Assembly: GCA_022821805.1 (NCBI GenBank)
Contig: JAJECX010000003.1
Span: 372,001-436,000, forward strand
Source: Anaerolineae bacterium
GTDB lineage: Bacteria > Chloroflexota > Anaerolineae > Aggregatilineales > Phototrophicaceae
Direction: 5' to 3'
Length of the DNA stretch: 64,000 nt
Below the pieces are notes generated by a model. That model had not been told where the DNA came from. It worked only from the letters and a program-made list of their open reading frames with translations, and did no database searches. Numbering within the stretch: the first letter of the stretch is position 1; every line of letters begins with the position of its first letter. Positions 17,764 to 27,196 of this stretch are shown here, in pieces. A program made the position numbers and the translations under genes.

Positions 17764-18588
17764 ATGATAGACGACGTTGTAAAGGTAATTCTCCTGGCGC
17801 TGATAGAAGGCATCACGGAGTTCTTGCCGGTTTCATCTACCGGGCACCTGATCGTCGGCGCCGCCTTGCTCAACTTTGACGCCATGCTTCCGCCGGTATT
17901 CGAGATATTCATTCAGGTCGGCGCGGTGGCGGCGGTTCTCGTTTACTATCGGCGGACGATAAGCGAGAAGACGATGGCGCTGCGGTCTTCATCGGAAACG
18001 CGCCGATTCTGGCTGATGATCGCTTTAGCCAGCGCGCCGGTGGCTGCATTCGGAATTATGTTTCAGCCGCAGATTGAGTTGCTTTTTTTCTCGGCTCATC
18101 TGGTGGCGGCGGCGTTGATCTTCGGCGGGATCGCCATTCTTCTCGTCGAGCGAATGCCCCGATTCCGAAAGGGAGCCACGGAATCGCCAATGGATCTTTC
18201 GCAGGTGACTCCTCGTCAAGCAGCGTTGATCGGCTTATTGCAAGTTCTGGCGCTGGTTCCGGGCATGTCGCGCTCCGGTTGTTCAATCGTAGGCGGCATG
18301 TTGGCGGGTTTAAATCGTCGCCTTGCAACCGAGTTTTCATTTTTCTTGGCGATACCGCTGCTTGGCAGCGCAACAATCTACAAGTTTGTCACAACTCTCG
18401 ATACGCTGAGTCCCGATCAATTGCTGCTCTTGGTGTTGGGCGCAGCCTTTTCCGGTGTGTTTTCCTGGCTGGCTATTGATTTGCTGTTGAAATTCATCTC
18501 TCGCCACAGCTTTGTCGCCTTCGGCTACTACCGAATTGCCGCTGGCGCGCTCATCTTACTGGCGCTGTCAACGGGCTTAATCAGTTGA
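17764..18588 (+). CDS. uppP: Undecaprenyl-diphosphate phosphatase
   Basis: Integral membrane enzyme of 274 residues that recycles undecaprenyl diphosphate to the monophosphate carrier for peptidoglycan and polysaccharide synthesis. Two characteristic motifs are present: EGITEFLPVSSTGHL (about 16-30), with the catalytic Glu and Ser-rich loop, and PGMSRSG (about 168-174). Length is normal. It gives bacitracin tolerance in other bacteria when overexpressed. It lies 44 bases downstream of crcB, possibly co-transcribed. Confidence 0.96.
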   Translation: MIDDVVKVILLALIEGITEFLPVSSTGHLIVGAALLNFDAMLPPVFEIFIQVGAVAAVLVYYRRTISEKTMALRSSSETRRFWLMIALASAPVAAFGIMFQPQIELLFFSAHLVAAALIFGGIAILLVERMPRFRKGATESPMDLSQVTPRQAALIGLLQVLALVPGMSRSGCSIVGGMLAGLNRRLATEFSFFLAIPLLGSATIYKFVTTLDTLSPDQLLLLVLGAAFSGVFSWLAIDLLLKFISRHSFVAFGYYRIAAGALILLALSTGLIS

Positions 18589-18652
18589 ACGGCTGACTGG
18601 TCTCGCTTCCGGCGCTGGTCATGGATTGCCGCAAAGCCTGTCGCAAACTTGA

Positions 18653-18681
18653 TTGTCCATAATTTCCACTCTACCTATAAT
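18653..18681 (+). promoter_or_regulatory. Predicted sigma-70 promoter for the LysM lipoprotein
   Basis: TTGTCC (4/6) and a perfect TATAAT are separated by 17 bases, about 120 bases upstream of the assigned ATG. It lies in the 213-base gap after uppP. Confidence 0.6.
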
Positions 18682-18801
18682 GATGCTTGAAGGGGGAGAA
18701 TCGTTGCCGATTCCAGTGTGTTTGGCCATTGCTTAACGCGGCGCATCGAGAACTCAGGCATCGATTCTACGGTAAACCTTGTGATAGGGAGTCGCCGACA
18801 G

Positions 18802-19674
18802 ATGATTGAGCGCCGTGGAAGCCATCTGCTAATTGCACTGCTTGCCGGGTTGTCGCTGTTGCTGACTGCCTGTTTCCGCGACACATCGGAGGTGATTCGG
18901 CAGGTCCCGGTCGCGCGCCAGGTTGCCTCGCCGACGGCGGTCGTGGAAGCCGAACCTACTGAGGTTCCGCCAACCGCTACCGAGGAAATTGCGCCAACCG
19001 AACAGGAAGTCGATCAGTTCGCCTTGACTGCGACTGCGCTGATTGCGCTGCAGACGCAAGCGGCTGTTGGTGGGGAAACATCAAGCGGCGATGAGCCTGT
19101 TTCGCCACCCGTGGCCCAATCAACGGCGATCCCGGTCGCGCGCGCTACGATCCCGCCCGGCGAAGACTGTGTACACGAGATCCGCGCCGGAGATACCCTA
19201 TTCCAACTTTCACTGGCATACGGCGTGACCGTCAATGACATTTCCAAGGCAAGCGGAATCGACAATCCGGACCGGATTGCTGTGGGTCAGCAGGTAACGA
19301 TACCCAAATGTGGGACGACCGGCTTCATTCCGCCGCCGACATCGGTGCCGCCGCCGACAGTCGACCCGGCAACGATACCGCCTACTACTGAACCAGCAGA
19401 GCTGGAAATCGCCAGCGCCGATGATACAAGAAGCACGCTTGTTGAGCAGGCGCAGACCTCGCTGCTCGATAATGCGCAGACGGACGCGGAAATCGAATTC
19501 AGTATCCAGTCGGCGGTTTCGTCAACACCCGGCGGAACTTATACGGTACAGCAGAATGATACGCTCTTTGGCATCGCGATTCAGCTTGGCACGACCGTTG
19601 AGGTATTGGCTGCGCTCAATGATATTACTGATGTGGACAGCCTCAACGCGGGAGAGATCTTGCAGACTCCCTAG
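18802..19674 (+). CDS. Lipoprotein with two LysM domains
   Basis: Secreted, lipid-anchored peptidoglycan-binding protein of 290 residues. A signal peptide ends in lipobox L-T-A-C24. A Thr/Pro/Glu-rich linker follows (about 40-70). LysM 1 lies at about 123-168 (AGDTLFQLSLAYGV), a Pro-rich spacer at about 175-200, and LysM 2 at about 245-288 (QNDTLFGIAIQLGT). No catalytic domain is present, so a structural or tethering role in the cell wall is inferred. The start ATG at 18802 places the signal peptide correctly. The frame is open to 18718, but that adds a non-hydrophobic leader. Confidence 0.88.
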   Translation: MIERRGSHLLIALLAGLSLLLTACFRDTSEVIRQVPVARQVASPTAVVEAEPTEVPPTATEEIAPTEQEVDQFALTATALIALQTQAAVGGETSSGDEPVSPPVAQSTAIPVARATIPPGEDCVHEIRAGDTLFQLSLAYGVTVNDISKASGIDNPDRIAVGQQVTIPKCGTTGFIPPPTSVPPPTVDPATIPPTTEPAELEIASADDTRSTLVEQAQTSLLDNAQTDAEIEFSIQSAVSSTPGGTYTVQQNDTLFGIAIQLGTTVEVLAALNDITDVDSLNAGEILQTP

Positions 19675-19744
19675 TAGCTGCCGGTCAAATTCGCAATACA
19701 ACACATTGACTCCTAAGAGGGGCGCCAGCTGCTGATTCGCGCCC

Positions 19745-19774
19745 TTGAAGTCTGCCGCAGAGCTGTGCTAGAAT
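19745..19774 (+). promoter_or_regulatory. Predicted promoter of rplS
   Basis: TTGAAG (4/6) and TAGAAT (5/6) are spaced 18 bases apart. The -10 box overlaps an upstream in-frame ATG at 19773, so that ATG cannot be the start, which supports the ATG at 19833. Confidence 0.55.
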
Positions 19775-19832
19775 GCGCCGATTATGTATGAGAGTTGGCG
19801 CTTTATGCGCCTGTTGTGGAAGGAACGCAGCC

Positions 19833-20180
19833 ATGAGCCAGGAATTGATTCAAGCCTTGGTTGTCGACAATCACAAGCATCCTAAAATCGAGTCGGGTGA
19901 CACGGTCAAGGTTCATGTGCGCATCGTCGAAGGCGCGCGCGAACGCGTGCAGACATTTCAGGGCGTTGTGATACGAGCGCGAAAAGGCGGCAACGAAGCC
20001 AATTTCACCGTGCGCCGCATAGCCAGCCACGGGGTCGGTGTGGAGCGCACCTTCCTCCTGCGCAGTCCGCGGGTGGAGAAGGTGGAGATTCTTCGTCGGG
20101 CGAAAGTGCGGCGCGCCCAACTGTACTATCTTCGCGATCGACGCGGCAAATCAGCCCGCCTTAAAGAGCGCCGGCAATAA
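19833..20180 (+). CDS. rplS: 50S ribosomal protein L19
   Basis: Ribosomal protein at the 30S-50S interface. It has 115 residues, the normal length. Motifs include [24 protein letters not shown] and the Arg/Lys-rich C-terminal [17 protein letters not shown] region. The start at 19833 has AAGGA eight bases upstream. It is unlinked to the rpsP-rimM-trmD genes that usually precede it, and has its own promoter here. Confidence 0.97.
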   Translation: MSQELIQALVVDNHKHPKIESGDTVKVHVRIVEGARERVQTFQGVVIRARKGGNEANFTVRRIASHGVGVERTFLLRSPRVEKVEILRRAKVRRAQLYYLRDRRGKSARLKERRQ

Positions 20181-20203
20181 CGCGCAGCGAATGGCAGATG
20201 AAT

Positions 20204-20234
20204 GTGACGGGCGTCACTATTGGCGGCCGTTTTT
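20204..20234 (+). terminator. Weak terminator candidate after rplS
   Basis: A GTGAC-GGGC-GTCAC hairpin is followed after 12 bases by TTTTT, in the 66 bases between convergent rplS and the AlbA_2 gene. The distance to the T-tract is long for an intrinsic terminator. Confidence 0.25.
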
Positions 20235-20246
20235 GTTTCCTCGCGC

Positions 20247-21698
20247 TTACTCGCGCAGCACGTAATAGGTCCCTTTCTTGGCGCCCATCTTGGTGAGGAT
20301 GCCTTTCTCGACCAGATCAACCAGGTCCAGGCGCAAAGTCTCGGCGGATACGGTCTGTATCAGGCTCCGGTACTCGCGGTTGGTAATTGAGCCGGTTTCG
20401 CGGATGTATTGCAAGGCGCGCGCCTGTCGATGATTGGTATCCCGCGACCACTCAGGCAGTTCCGGTTGCGTGCGTTCATTGTGCAGCGCGATGGCGAAAC
20501 TGTAGGGGCGGGCGTCGAATTTCGGCGGCGAATGGCCCGCCTGCTGCATGACTTCCATCATACGGTCGATGCCCAAGCCTAGTTCTTCGATGTAACCCCA
20601 GTGGAACAGCCCGCCCACCAAACGCGGATTGCGCGAGAAATGCTCGTCTTTGATATTCTCGACCGTGATGAAGCCGGGCAAGCCGCCGGGCGAAATCACT
20701 TCGAGACGATCGGAAAACATTCGCACTTCTATGCGCCGTCCGCGCAAGCGATAATCGCGATGGCAGATTGCGTTCACAAGCGCTTCGCGCACGGCGAATT
20801 GAGGATATTCGAAGGTTTCTTCACGCTCCAAGCCCTTGACCACGGCGCTGATCGCCATTTCGCTCCAGACTAGATTCCAGGTGGCTTCAATCAAGCGCGG
20901 CACTGGTCCGATCAGTTCTTCGCGGCGCGAATACCCCGCCAGTCCACTTTCGCCGCGCGGAGTAGTGCCGACGAATTTGGCGAAGACGACCCCGCTCTGC
21001 GGAAGCCAGCGCTGGGGATATTCACTGAAGAGCAAGAGTCCACAGACCGTCGGCTTGCCTTCGGCGGTGACAGCGCCGATCTCGGCCAAGACCCGTTTGA
21101 CCTCGCCACTATAGGGACGTTTGGTGCGTTCTGCGCGTTTCTCCAGATATTCGTCGATCATCGCGCGGCTGAAATCATCAATGGTCGCGCCAGCAACCGC
21201 CTCAGTCTCGAAGTCGCCGGTGTTTTTTGCGCTTGCGAGTCGTTGGATTTCTTGACCGCCTAGCGGACGATTGACGCTGCCGCTGCGGATGAGCACCCGT
21301 CCATCAGCCAGGGCGTGCAATTCGGTGCTGCGGGGCACCTGAATGGCGTATGCTGACGCGCGAGCGGAAAAGCCGGGACCAGCGCCGCCGCCGTTGTCGC
21401 CTCGGTCTGGCAGGCTCTCGGCCGGCTGCCCCGCCGAATGCGAAACGATCTCTCCCCACTTTTCGATGACGACCGGTGGATTATAGAGGTCATCGGCGCG
21501 CCGCAGCGCCTTTTCGATCTCGAAGCCACTGGCTGGTGTATTGGAAGGCGAGCCATCGGCTTGAAGCCCGACAATGATCGTTCCGCCCTCGGTATTGGCG
21601 AAGGCGACCATGTTTTCGGCGATTAGATCGGCATCAGCCGCTTGCAAAAAAGCCAGCCTGGGTCCTTCGCTGAACTGAGTCATGGGCGCGCGGCGCAT
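20247..21698 (-). CDS. ATP-binding protein with AlbA_2 and HATPase_c_4 domains
   Basis: Protein of 483 residues often annotated as a RecG-like helicase C-terminal or transcriptional regulator, but without helicase motifs. The N-terminal AlbA_2 (Schlafen AlbA-like) region is at about 25-165 (AFANTEGGTIIVGL). A GHKL-type ATPase region at about 290-390 includes REALVNAICHRDY (N box) and LEVISPGGLPG (G1 box). A C-terminal winged helix of about 60 residues follows. Family members are usually putative transcriptional regulators. The ATG at 21698 or M6 could start it. It stands alone, convergent with rplS. Confidence 0.85.
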   Translation of the reverse strand: MRRAPMTQFSEGPRLAFLQAADADLIAENMVAFANTEGGTIIVGLQADGSPSNTPASGFEIEKALRRADDLYNPPVVIEKWGEIVSHSAGQPAESLPDRGDNGGGAGPGFSARASAYAIQVPRSTELHALADGRVLIRSGSVNRPLGGQEIQRLASAKNTGDFETEAVAGATIDDFSRAMIDEYLEKRAERTKRPYSGEVKRVLAEIGAVTAEGKPTVCGLLLFSEYPQRWLPQSGVVFAKFVGTTPRGESGLAGYSRREELIGPVPRLIEATWNLVWSEMAISAVVKGLEREETFEYPQFAVREALVNAICHRDYRLRGRRIEVRMFSDRLEVISPGGLPGFITVENIKDEHFSRNPRLVGGLFHWGYIEELGLGIDRMMEVMQQAGHSPPKFDARPYSFAIALHNERTQPELPEWSRDTNHRQARALQYIRETGSITNREYRSLIQTVSAETLRLDLVDLVEKGILTKMGAKKGTYYVLRE

Positions 21699-21754
21699 GT
21701 TTGATCTATCGGATCGTATTGCGTCGGGATCATTTGCTTCGCCGCGACATGATA

Positions 21755-21764
21755 ATCGCGCGAT
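21755..21764. promoter_or_regulatory. Palindrome ATCGCGCGAT in divergent intergenic region
   Basis: Perfect 10-bp palindrome in the 142-base gap between the divergent AlbA_2 regulator and the membrane protein gene at 21841. A TATAAT at 21779-21784 follows on the plus strand without a good -35. Possible operator of the adjacent regulator, on position only. Confidence 0.25.
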
Positions 21765-21840
21765 ATCATATCAATCATTATAATGGAGTTTCCTTGCGGC
21801 AATTCCGGCATATTGTGTCAGAAATGCAGGTAGGGCGCAA

Positions 21841-23604
21841 ATGCTTGATCTACTGATACCAATGGGCAGTGTGCTGCTGACTTGGCTGCTGTTATTTTTC
21901 CTTTTCAGCGGATTGGGCTTTGTCCCTTTGAAATTCATGGGGCAGTCGCTCACATCGGGTTGGGTTTGGCGGGACAGCTTCTGGCTGGGATTGGCGCTCT
22001 CGCTTGGCGTCATGCAGCTCTGGCATTTGCTATTGCCCGTTAACGATGCGCTCATGCTCATATTCGCGCTTGCGGCCGCGCTCACGCTGATCCGCCAGCG
22101 ACGCAGCCTGGCGGACACTTTCAACCGTTTGGCGTCCAATAAGCCATTCATAGCGCTCGTTGCCTTACTCGCCATCTGGTTTTCCAATCGAGCGCTGGGA
22201 ATGCCGATTGCTTACGATACAGGCTTTCGTGATATCCAAGCAGTCACTTGGATTGACACTTATCCCATCGTGCCCGGGCTGGGCAATCTGTTTTCATCGC
22301 TTGCATTTAATCATTCCGTATATTTATACGACGCTCTATTGGATACCTCTATCTGGTCCGGCCGGTCGTTATACATCGCGAGAGGTTTGCTGCTATTGGT
22401 TTACGGGGCTCATGCGTTGGGAGCAGCCCTGCGGCTTTATCGGTCGCGGACGGTCGACGACCTGCGCTGGTCGTCGCTTTTTGCGACGCTCACGTTTCCC
22501 TACATTCTTTTTCAGACCGTGCGCTGGGGCGGCATCACACACTTCCTCACCGATACCGTCGTCGATCTTTTTGGTTTTTTGACCGTGATCTATTTGCTAG
22601 ACTTTGTCCAGTATTGTCGTCCCGAGAGCGAAACTCGCGACTATTTCGTATTTCGCTTGGCGATCATTATTCTGACGGGCTTTACGTTGAAGCAAAGTTA
22701 CGTCGTCTTTGGACTGGCCTGCGCTATATATGCGACTGTCGTTTGGGCGCGGCGCGGCGGCTTTCGATTGAAACCGAAGACTGTCTCTTTCGTGATATTG
22801 GTAGCGATCGGGCTGTTGCTCCCCTGGATGGCGCGCGGCCTTATCACCAGCGGATACCCGGCCTATCCGCAATCATTTGGCAGGGTCGAGCTGGATTGGA
22901 CGATTCCGTCAGAACAGGTCGAGTCTCGTCAGCGGACCTTGGCCACCAATACACGCCACCGAGGCGGAGATCCTGAAGTAGTCTTAGCGTCGTGGGAATG
23001 GCTGCGTCCGTGGCTTCGAAATTACCTGGCTAATGTTTTCCCGACTTTGCTTCCAACCGTCATTTCAATTGGCGCGATCGTCATGTACGCCCTCGCCAAG
23101 CGGATGAATCCCGGCAGAGCGAGCGCGCCAGATTTGAGTTGGCGCGCGCTTCTTCCCCTGGTGGTCATGCTCTTATTCTGGTTCTTCACCGTGCCTAATG
23201 ACAAGTACGTCCGCTATATCATCTGGAGTTTCGCCGCGCTGTCTACCACTCTGGCGGCGCTGGCATGGTATTGGGTCAATTGGCGGCGACGGGTCGTGAC
23301 GGTCTTCGCGCTGGCGCTGCTCTGCCTGTCCTATGTAGTTTTTCTTATCATCAGGCACGAAGAAGCGATTGTTCCGGCTGGCGCGAATGATGGATTCCAT
23401 GCCCTCGTTCCGCAAGCCTATGAAGAGTTCGTTACCGGCGATGGCACAATCATCAATCGTCCGACGAGGCTGAACCAGTGTTGGCAGGTTCCGCTGCCTT
23501 GCGCGCCATATCCTCACGCCGGAATCTCAGCCCGCGTCCCGGGAGAACCCCGCTATGGATTCCGCCAAAATACAATTGAGGATGCGCTGGCGCCTCATGG
23601 TTGA
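21841..23604 (+). CDS. Multi-pass membrane protein, LIC_10190-like family
   Basis: Polytopic protein of 587 residues with about 13 hydrophobic segments. A conserved-looking soluble stretch near residues 120-155 (GMPIAYDTGFRDIQ, then YPIVPGLGNL) resembles the LIC_10190 family of membrane proteins, which are thought to be related to GT-C glycosyltransferases but are uncharacterised. The C-terminal 80 residues are extramembrane and Cys/Pro containing. The start ATG at 21841 has no strong ribosome site. It is followed at 23658 by a small membrane protein on the same strand. Confidence 0.75.
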   Translation: MLDLLIPMGSVLLTWLLLFFLFSGLGFVPLKFMGQSLTSGWVWRDSFWLGLALSLGVMQLWHLLLPVNDALMLIFALAAALTLIRQRRSLADTFNRLASNKPFIALVALLAIWFSNRALGMPIAYDTGFRDIQAVTWIDTYPIVPGLGNLFSSLAFNHSVYLYDALLDTSIWSGRSLYIARGLLLLVYGAHALGAALRLYRSRTVDDLRWSSLFATLTFPYILFQTVRWGGITHFLTDTVVDLFGFLTVIYLLDFVQYCRPESETRDYFVFRLAIIILTGFTLKQSYVVFGLACAIYATVVWARRGGFRLKPKTVSFVILVAIGLLLPWMARGLITSGYPAYPQSFGRVELDWTIPSEQVESRQRTLATNTRHRGGDPEVVLASWEWLRPWLRNYLANVFPTLLPTVISIGAIVMYALAKRMNPGRASAPDLSWRALLPLVVMLLFWFFTVPNDKYVRYIIWSFAALSTTLAALAWYWVNWRRRVVTVFALALLCLSYVVFLIIRHEEAIVPAGANDGFHALVPQAYEEFVTGDGTIINRPTRLNQCWQVPLPCAPYPHAGISARVPGEPRYGFRQNTIEDALAPHG

Positions 23605-23657
23605 GTATACTTCGGGGCTGGAGTCAAACTGCGGAAAGGCGGCAATGGGATAAAGCG

Positions 23658-24128
23658 ATGTCTACTGTCGTGCCACTGTTTATGTTCATCGCTACGCTAT
23701 TTTTTCTGCGCGCCGGTCTGGTGACCCTAGGCTTCTACAAGGAACCGATTCTGACGGCGTTTCAGCATTATGGCGATGAAGTGAGTTTTAGTCCCCTATT
23801 CGAGACGATTGCCTGGGGCGGTGTCCTGGCTTATCTCGTGTTCATCGTTCTGGTGCCGTCATCGTTTCTGATATTGATCGGCGTGTTTTCCTTCGCTATG
23901 TTTGTCATGCTGTATTGGCGAATAAAAGACAGCATCCTCAACCATCCCGCCATATTCCTGCGCTTTCCCAATTGGTATCGCGAGATTGTCGATCGCACTT
24001 CGCGCGAGGAAAGGCGGAAACTTTCGTATATGTGGCTGGCATTGCCGCTGCGTACGCGACTTTTGTACAACGCGCAACATGAAGAATTTCGCAAGTGGGT
24101 CGAGCTGGTAGTTCTGTCCGTATCGTAG
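23658..24128 (+). CDS. Small membrane protein of unknown function
   Basis: Protein of 156 residues with two or three hydrophobic segments (about 5-22, 52-75 and 78-95), then a basic amphipathic C-terminal half (EERRKLSYMWLALPLRTRLLYNAQHEEFRKWV). No family is recognised. The ATG at 23658 is preferred because TGGGA lies eight bases before it. A TTG start at 23601 would overlap the preceding gene. It is probably co-transcribed with the preceding polytopic protein. Confidence 0.65.
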   Translation: MSTVVPLFMFIATLFFLRAGLVTLGFYKEPILTAFQHYGDEVSFSPLFETIAWGGVLAYLVFIVLVPSSFLILIGVFSFAMFVMLYWRIKDSILNHPAIFLRFPNWYREIVDRTSREERRKLSYMWLALPLRTRLLYNAQHEEFRKWVELVVLSVS

Positions 24129-24160
24129 CGAAAGTGGATGGGTCAGTTGGCTCGGGCTGT

Positions 24161-24192
24161 AAACAGAAACGGACTTCAAGCGCTGAAGTCCG
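24161..24192 (-). terminator. Intrinsic terminator after tRNA-Gln
   Basis: On the minus strand a perfect 9-bp stem (CGGACTTCA and TGAAGTCCG, 5-base loop) is followed immediately by TTTCTGTTT. It lies ten bases beyond the tRNA 3' end and closes the long mreB-to-tRNA-Gln direction. Confidence 0.85.
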
Positions 24193-24201
24193 CGTAAGCT
24201 G

Positions 24202-24273
24202 CTGGGAGACCTGGACTCGAACCAGGAATGGCGGATCCAGAGTCCGCTGTTTTGCCGATTAAACTATCTCCCA
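24202..24273 (-). tRNA. tRNA-Gln (anticodon CTG)
   Basis: Complete 72-nt cloverleaf on the minus strand. The acceptor stem is TGGGAGA/TCTCCCA with U1-A72 typical of tRNA-Gln and discriminator G73. The D arm is GTTT/AAAC, and the anticodon stem GCGGA/TCCGC closes loop CTCTGGA with anticodon CTG (reads CAG). The T arm is CCTGG-TTCGAGT-CCAGG. CCA is not encoded. It lies 93 bases downstream of gltX and just before a strong terminator, so it is likely co-transcribed with the enzyme gene. Confidence 0.96.
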
Positions 24274-24366
24274 ATACTGAACACGCATCTTAACATGCGC
24301 CGCAACAGTTTACCATACTGGGCTCCTGCGGCGCAGCAATCGCGAAAGCCTACATTTCAATCAGCG

Positions 24367-25863
24367 TCAAGTCTCCGAGTCCGATATTGACTGCAAAGCG
24401 AGTTTGACGCGGCGTAACGATTCCTTTTTGCCGAGGATTTCCATCGTTTCGAATGTTGGCGGCGAGACCTTCTGCCCGGTTACGGCCGCGCGCAGCGAGC
24501 CAAATACTTGTCCATTCTTATAGCCAATCGTCTTTGCGTAAGCCGCCACTGCGCTGTGCTGCGCGTCGTGGCTAAAAGATTCGAGCTCCTGCAGCACTGG
24601 CATCGCGCCGCGCAGTACATCGGCTGTGCTGTCTCGGTTCATCTTGCGCTGGATTAATATGTCGGCGGACGGCGCTTCAAATGAAGCCCAATCGGCGAAG
24701 AAGAAGCCCGCCATCGGCGCCACATCGCGCGTGGACTTCAGACGAACCCGAAGCAGCGGGATGACTTGCCGCAAGCGTTTCTCATCGACGGCATAGCCCG
24801 CCGCTTCCAGTATCGGCTTTAGCAGCCGGCACAGTTCGTCTGCCGGCGCGCGCTGTATGTATTGACTGTTGAGCCAATCGAGTTTGGCAATCGGGTAAGC
24901 GCTGTTGGCCAGGCTGACGTTTTTGAGGTCGAATCGCTTGATGGCTTGCGCGGTGGAGAAGATCTCCACATCATCGCCGTAATTCCAGCCGATATTGGTC
25001 AAGAAATTCATCACGGCGCCGGGCAGGTAACCGGCATCGATGAATTCGTGCATGAGAACGGGCACGTTCTTGCCATCGGCTTCGGCGAACTGCTGCTTTC
25101 GTTTGCTCAGCTTGCCCTTGCCATTGGGGTTGAGCAGCACCGGCAGGTGGGCGTATTGGGGCATATTCCAGCCGAGCGCACGCCAGATCTGAATATGCAG
25201 CGGGAAAGATGGCAGCCATTCAATTGCGCGGATGACATGCGATATCCGCATGTGGTGATCGTCGACGATATGGGCGAGGTGGTAGGTTGGGTATCCATCA
25301 GATTTCAGCAGGACCGCATCCTGCAATTGCTCGTTGTCGAATTCGACAGGTCCGCGGATCATATCGTCGCCGATGGTCACTCCTCCAAGCGGCATCTTGA
25401 AGCGAATGACGAAGGGCAAACCCTGCGCTTCGAGCTCAGACACACGGTCTGCGGGAAAATCCCGGTATCGGCGATCGTAGCCGGCGCCCAACTTGCGCAT
25501 TTCGGCGAGCTCTTCCGGCGTAGCGAAACACTTATAGGCGCGGCCCCGCTCCACCAGCTCGGCAGCCCAAGTTTGATACAACGCAAGGCGCTCCGACTGT
25601 ACGTAGGGTCCAAATTCGCCGCCCTCGCGTGGACCCTCATCAATGTCCATGCCCAGCCAGTCAAGCGCCTGAAGGATCAAATCAACGGAGCCGGGTACGC
25701 TGCGCTTTTGGTCGGTGTCTTCAATGCGCAGAATGAATTGGCCGCCGTGACGTCGGGCGTATAGCCAAGCGAAAAGCGCCGTATGAATGCCGCCGATATG
25801 CTGCGGGCCGGTCGGGCTGGGGGCGTAGCGCGTTCGTACCGGTCGGGTGGATGGCGAGGTCAA
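24367..25863 (-). CDS. gltX: Glutamyl-tRNA synthetase
   Basis: Class I aminoacyl-tRNA synthetase of 498 residues charging tRNA-Glu. If the enzyme is non-discriminating it would also charge tRNA-Gln before GatCAB amidation. The HIGH motif appears as HIGG (22-25) after YAPSPTGPQ, and KMSKS as KLSKRK. The C-terminal anticodon-binding cage is present and length is normal. The start is a TTG at 25863 with GGAG eight bases upstream. The gene sits in a run with rodA upstream (58 bases) and tRNA-Gln downstream. Confidence 0.96.
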   Translation of the reverse strand: MTSPSTRPVRTRYAPSPTGPQHIGGIHTALFAWLYARRHGGQFILRIEDTDQKRSVPGSVDLILQALDWLGMDIDEGPREGGEFGPYVQSERLALYQTWAAELVERGRAYKCFATPEELAEMRKLGAGYDRRYRDFPADRVSELEAQGLPFVIRFKMPLGGVTIGDDMIRGPVEFDNEQLQDAVLLKSDGYPTYHLAHIVDDHHMRISHVIRAIEWLPSFPLHIQIWRALGWNMPQYAHLPVLLNPNGKGKLSKRKQQFAEADGKNVPVLMHEFIDAGYLPGAVMNFLTNIGWNYGDDVEIFSTAQAIKRFDLKNVSLANSAYPIAKLDWLNSQYIQRAPADELCRLLKPILEAAGYAVDEKRLRQVIPLLRVRLKSTRDVAPMAGFFFADWASFEAPSADILIQRKMNRDSTADVLRGAMPVLQELESFSHDAQHSAVAAYAKTIGYKNGQVFGSLRAAVTGQKVSPPTFETMEILGKKESLRRVKLALQSISDSET

Positions 25864-25921
25864 TTTGCATTCTCCAGAGGGCGCATTAGCCGGACAAGAT
25901 TTGGGCGCTTCGTTCTATTCC

Positions 25922-27025
25922 TCAGATGATGACGCGGCGGCGGCGCACGATGACGCTTTCAACAAGGCCGACGCCAACCATCGTGAACAGAAGCGATGTG
26001 CCGCCGGAACTGACAAAGGGCAAGGTCAAGCCGGTGACGGGCATCAGGTTGAGATTCATGCCGATTGAAACGGTCGTCTGGAAGAAAATCATGGCGACGA
26101 CGCCGTAACAGATCATGCTGCCCAAGGGATCGCTCGCTTCGCGGGCGCCTTTCAGTATGCGCGACAAGACGAGGGCAAACATCGCCAGAACCGCGACGCC
26201 GCCGGCCATGCCGAATTCGTGCGCGATGACGCTGAAAATGAAGTCGGTGTGGCGCACGCGAAGAAAACGACCCGTATTCTGGGAGCCGACCGCGTATCCC
26301 TTGCCCAGGATGCCGCCCGAGCCGATGCTGATCCGCGCCTGATTGATATTGTAGGCGGCATCAGGATCTTGATCCGGGTTAATGAAGGTCTCCACGCGCG
26401 CTTGCTGATACGGTGGCAGCTGCGGGAATATGGTCGGCAAGATCACCAGAAGGGCAAGCAAGAATAAAGCGATATGACGCAGGCGCAAGCCGGCCGACCA
26501 GATGATCACTGCCCAGATCACCAGAAATACGATGGTGGTGCCCAGGTCCGGTTGGCGAAAAATCAGGACAGCCGGGATCGCCACATGGATCATTGTCTTG
26601 AAGACGGTGGAGAGCTTGCCAAGTTCGAGGTAGCGCTGCGCGACAAACTGCGAGAGCGTGATGATGAGCAGAATTTTGCCAATCTCCGATGGTTGCACGC
26701 GGATGCCGATGTTCAGCCAGCGCTTGGCGCCGCCCGCGCCCTCTACACCGAAGAATTCAACCATGACGAGCAAAATTACCATGCCGGCGTAGAGCCAAGG
26801 GCTCAAGCTGCCGAGCAGCCGATAATCAATTGTCGCCATGACGATTACGACAATGACACCGATAATTGCAAAGTTTCTTTGGTCGGGAACGCGGCTGATG
26901 ATGTCATCGTCGATGGCGTCTTGCGTCGCGCTGGCGATCATCATTATGCCGAATCCGACGAGGATCAGGGTAGCGGCAAAAAGTATGAAGTCAAACCGCC
27001 GCCAGGCGCCAACGCTCTCAACCAT
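25922..27025 (-). CDS. rodA: Rod-shape SEDS glycosyltransferase RodA
   Basis: SEDS-family peptidoglycan polymerase acting with a class B PBP in cell elongation. It has 367 residues and about ten transmembrane helices. Diagnostic segments are GAKRWLNIG (near 99), RVQPSEIGK (around 110), the FRQPDLGTTIVF loop with the catalytic-type Asp, and GMNLNLMPVTGLTLPFVSSGG near the C-terminus. It lies downstream of minE on the same strand, in line with mreBCD and PBP2 further upstream. Confidence 0.95.
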   Translation of the reverse strand: MVESVGAWRRFDFILFAATLILVGFGIMMIASATQDAIDDDIISRVPDQRNFAIIGVIVVIVMATIDYRLLGSLSPWLYAGMVILLVMVEFFGVEGAGGAKRWLNIGIRVQPSEIGKILLIITLSQFVAQRYLELGKLSTVFKTMIHVAIPAVLIFRQPDLGTTIVFLVIWAVIIWSAGLRLRHIALFLLALLVILPTIFPQLPPYQQARVETFINPDQDPDAAYNINQARISIGSGGILGKGYAVGSQNTGRFLRVRHTDFIFSVIAHEFGMAGGVAVLAMFALVLSRILKGAREASDPLGSMICYGVVAMIFFQTTVSIGMNLNLMPVTGLTLPFVSSGGTSLLFTMVGVGLVESVIVRRRRVII

Positions 27026-27196
27026 GCGGACCGATTCCGCTCATCCAGCCTTATTCGCATTATATGGGCAAGCGCGCTGAATAGACAGGGTTTGGCGAGA
27101 TTCACGGCGCTGCATTGCATGCCTTTGGTTCCAAGGAGTGGCAGCGGCGCCGCAGGATGATCGCTATTGCTTGGCCAATCCGGTTACGATTAACGT

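Noticed and set aside
24862..25764. 300-codon plus-strand frame opposite gltX
   Set aside because: Shadow frame of a clear synthetase gene.
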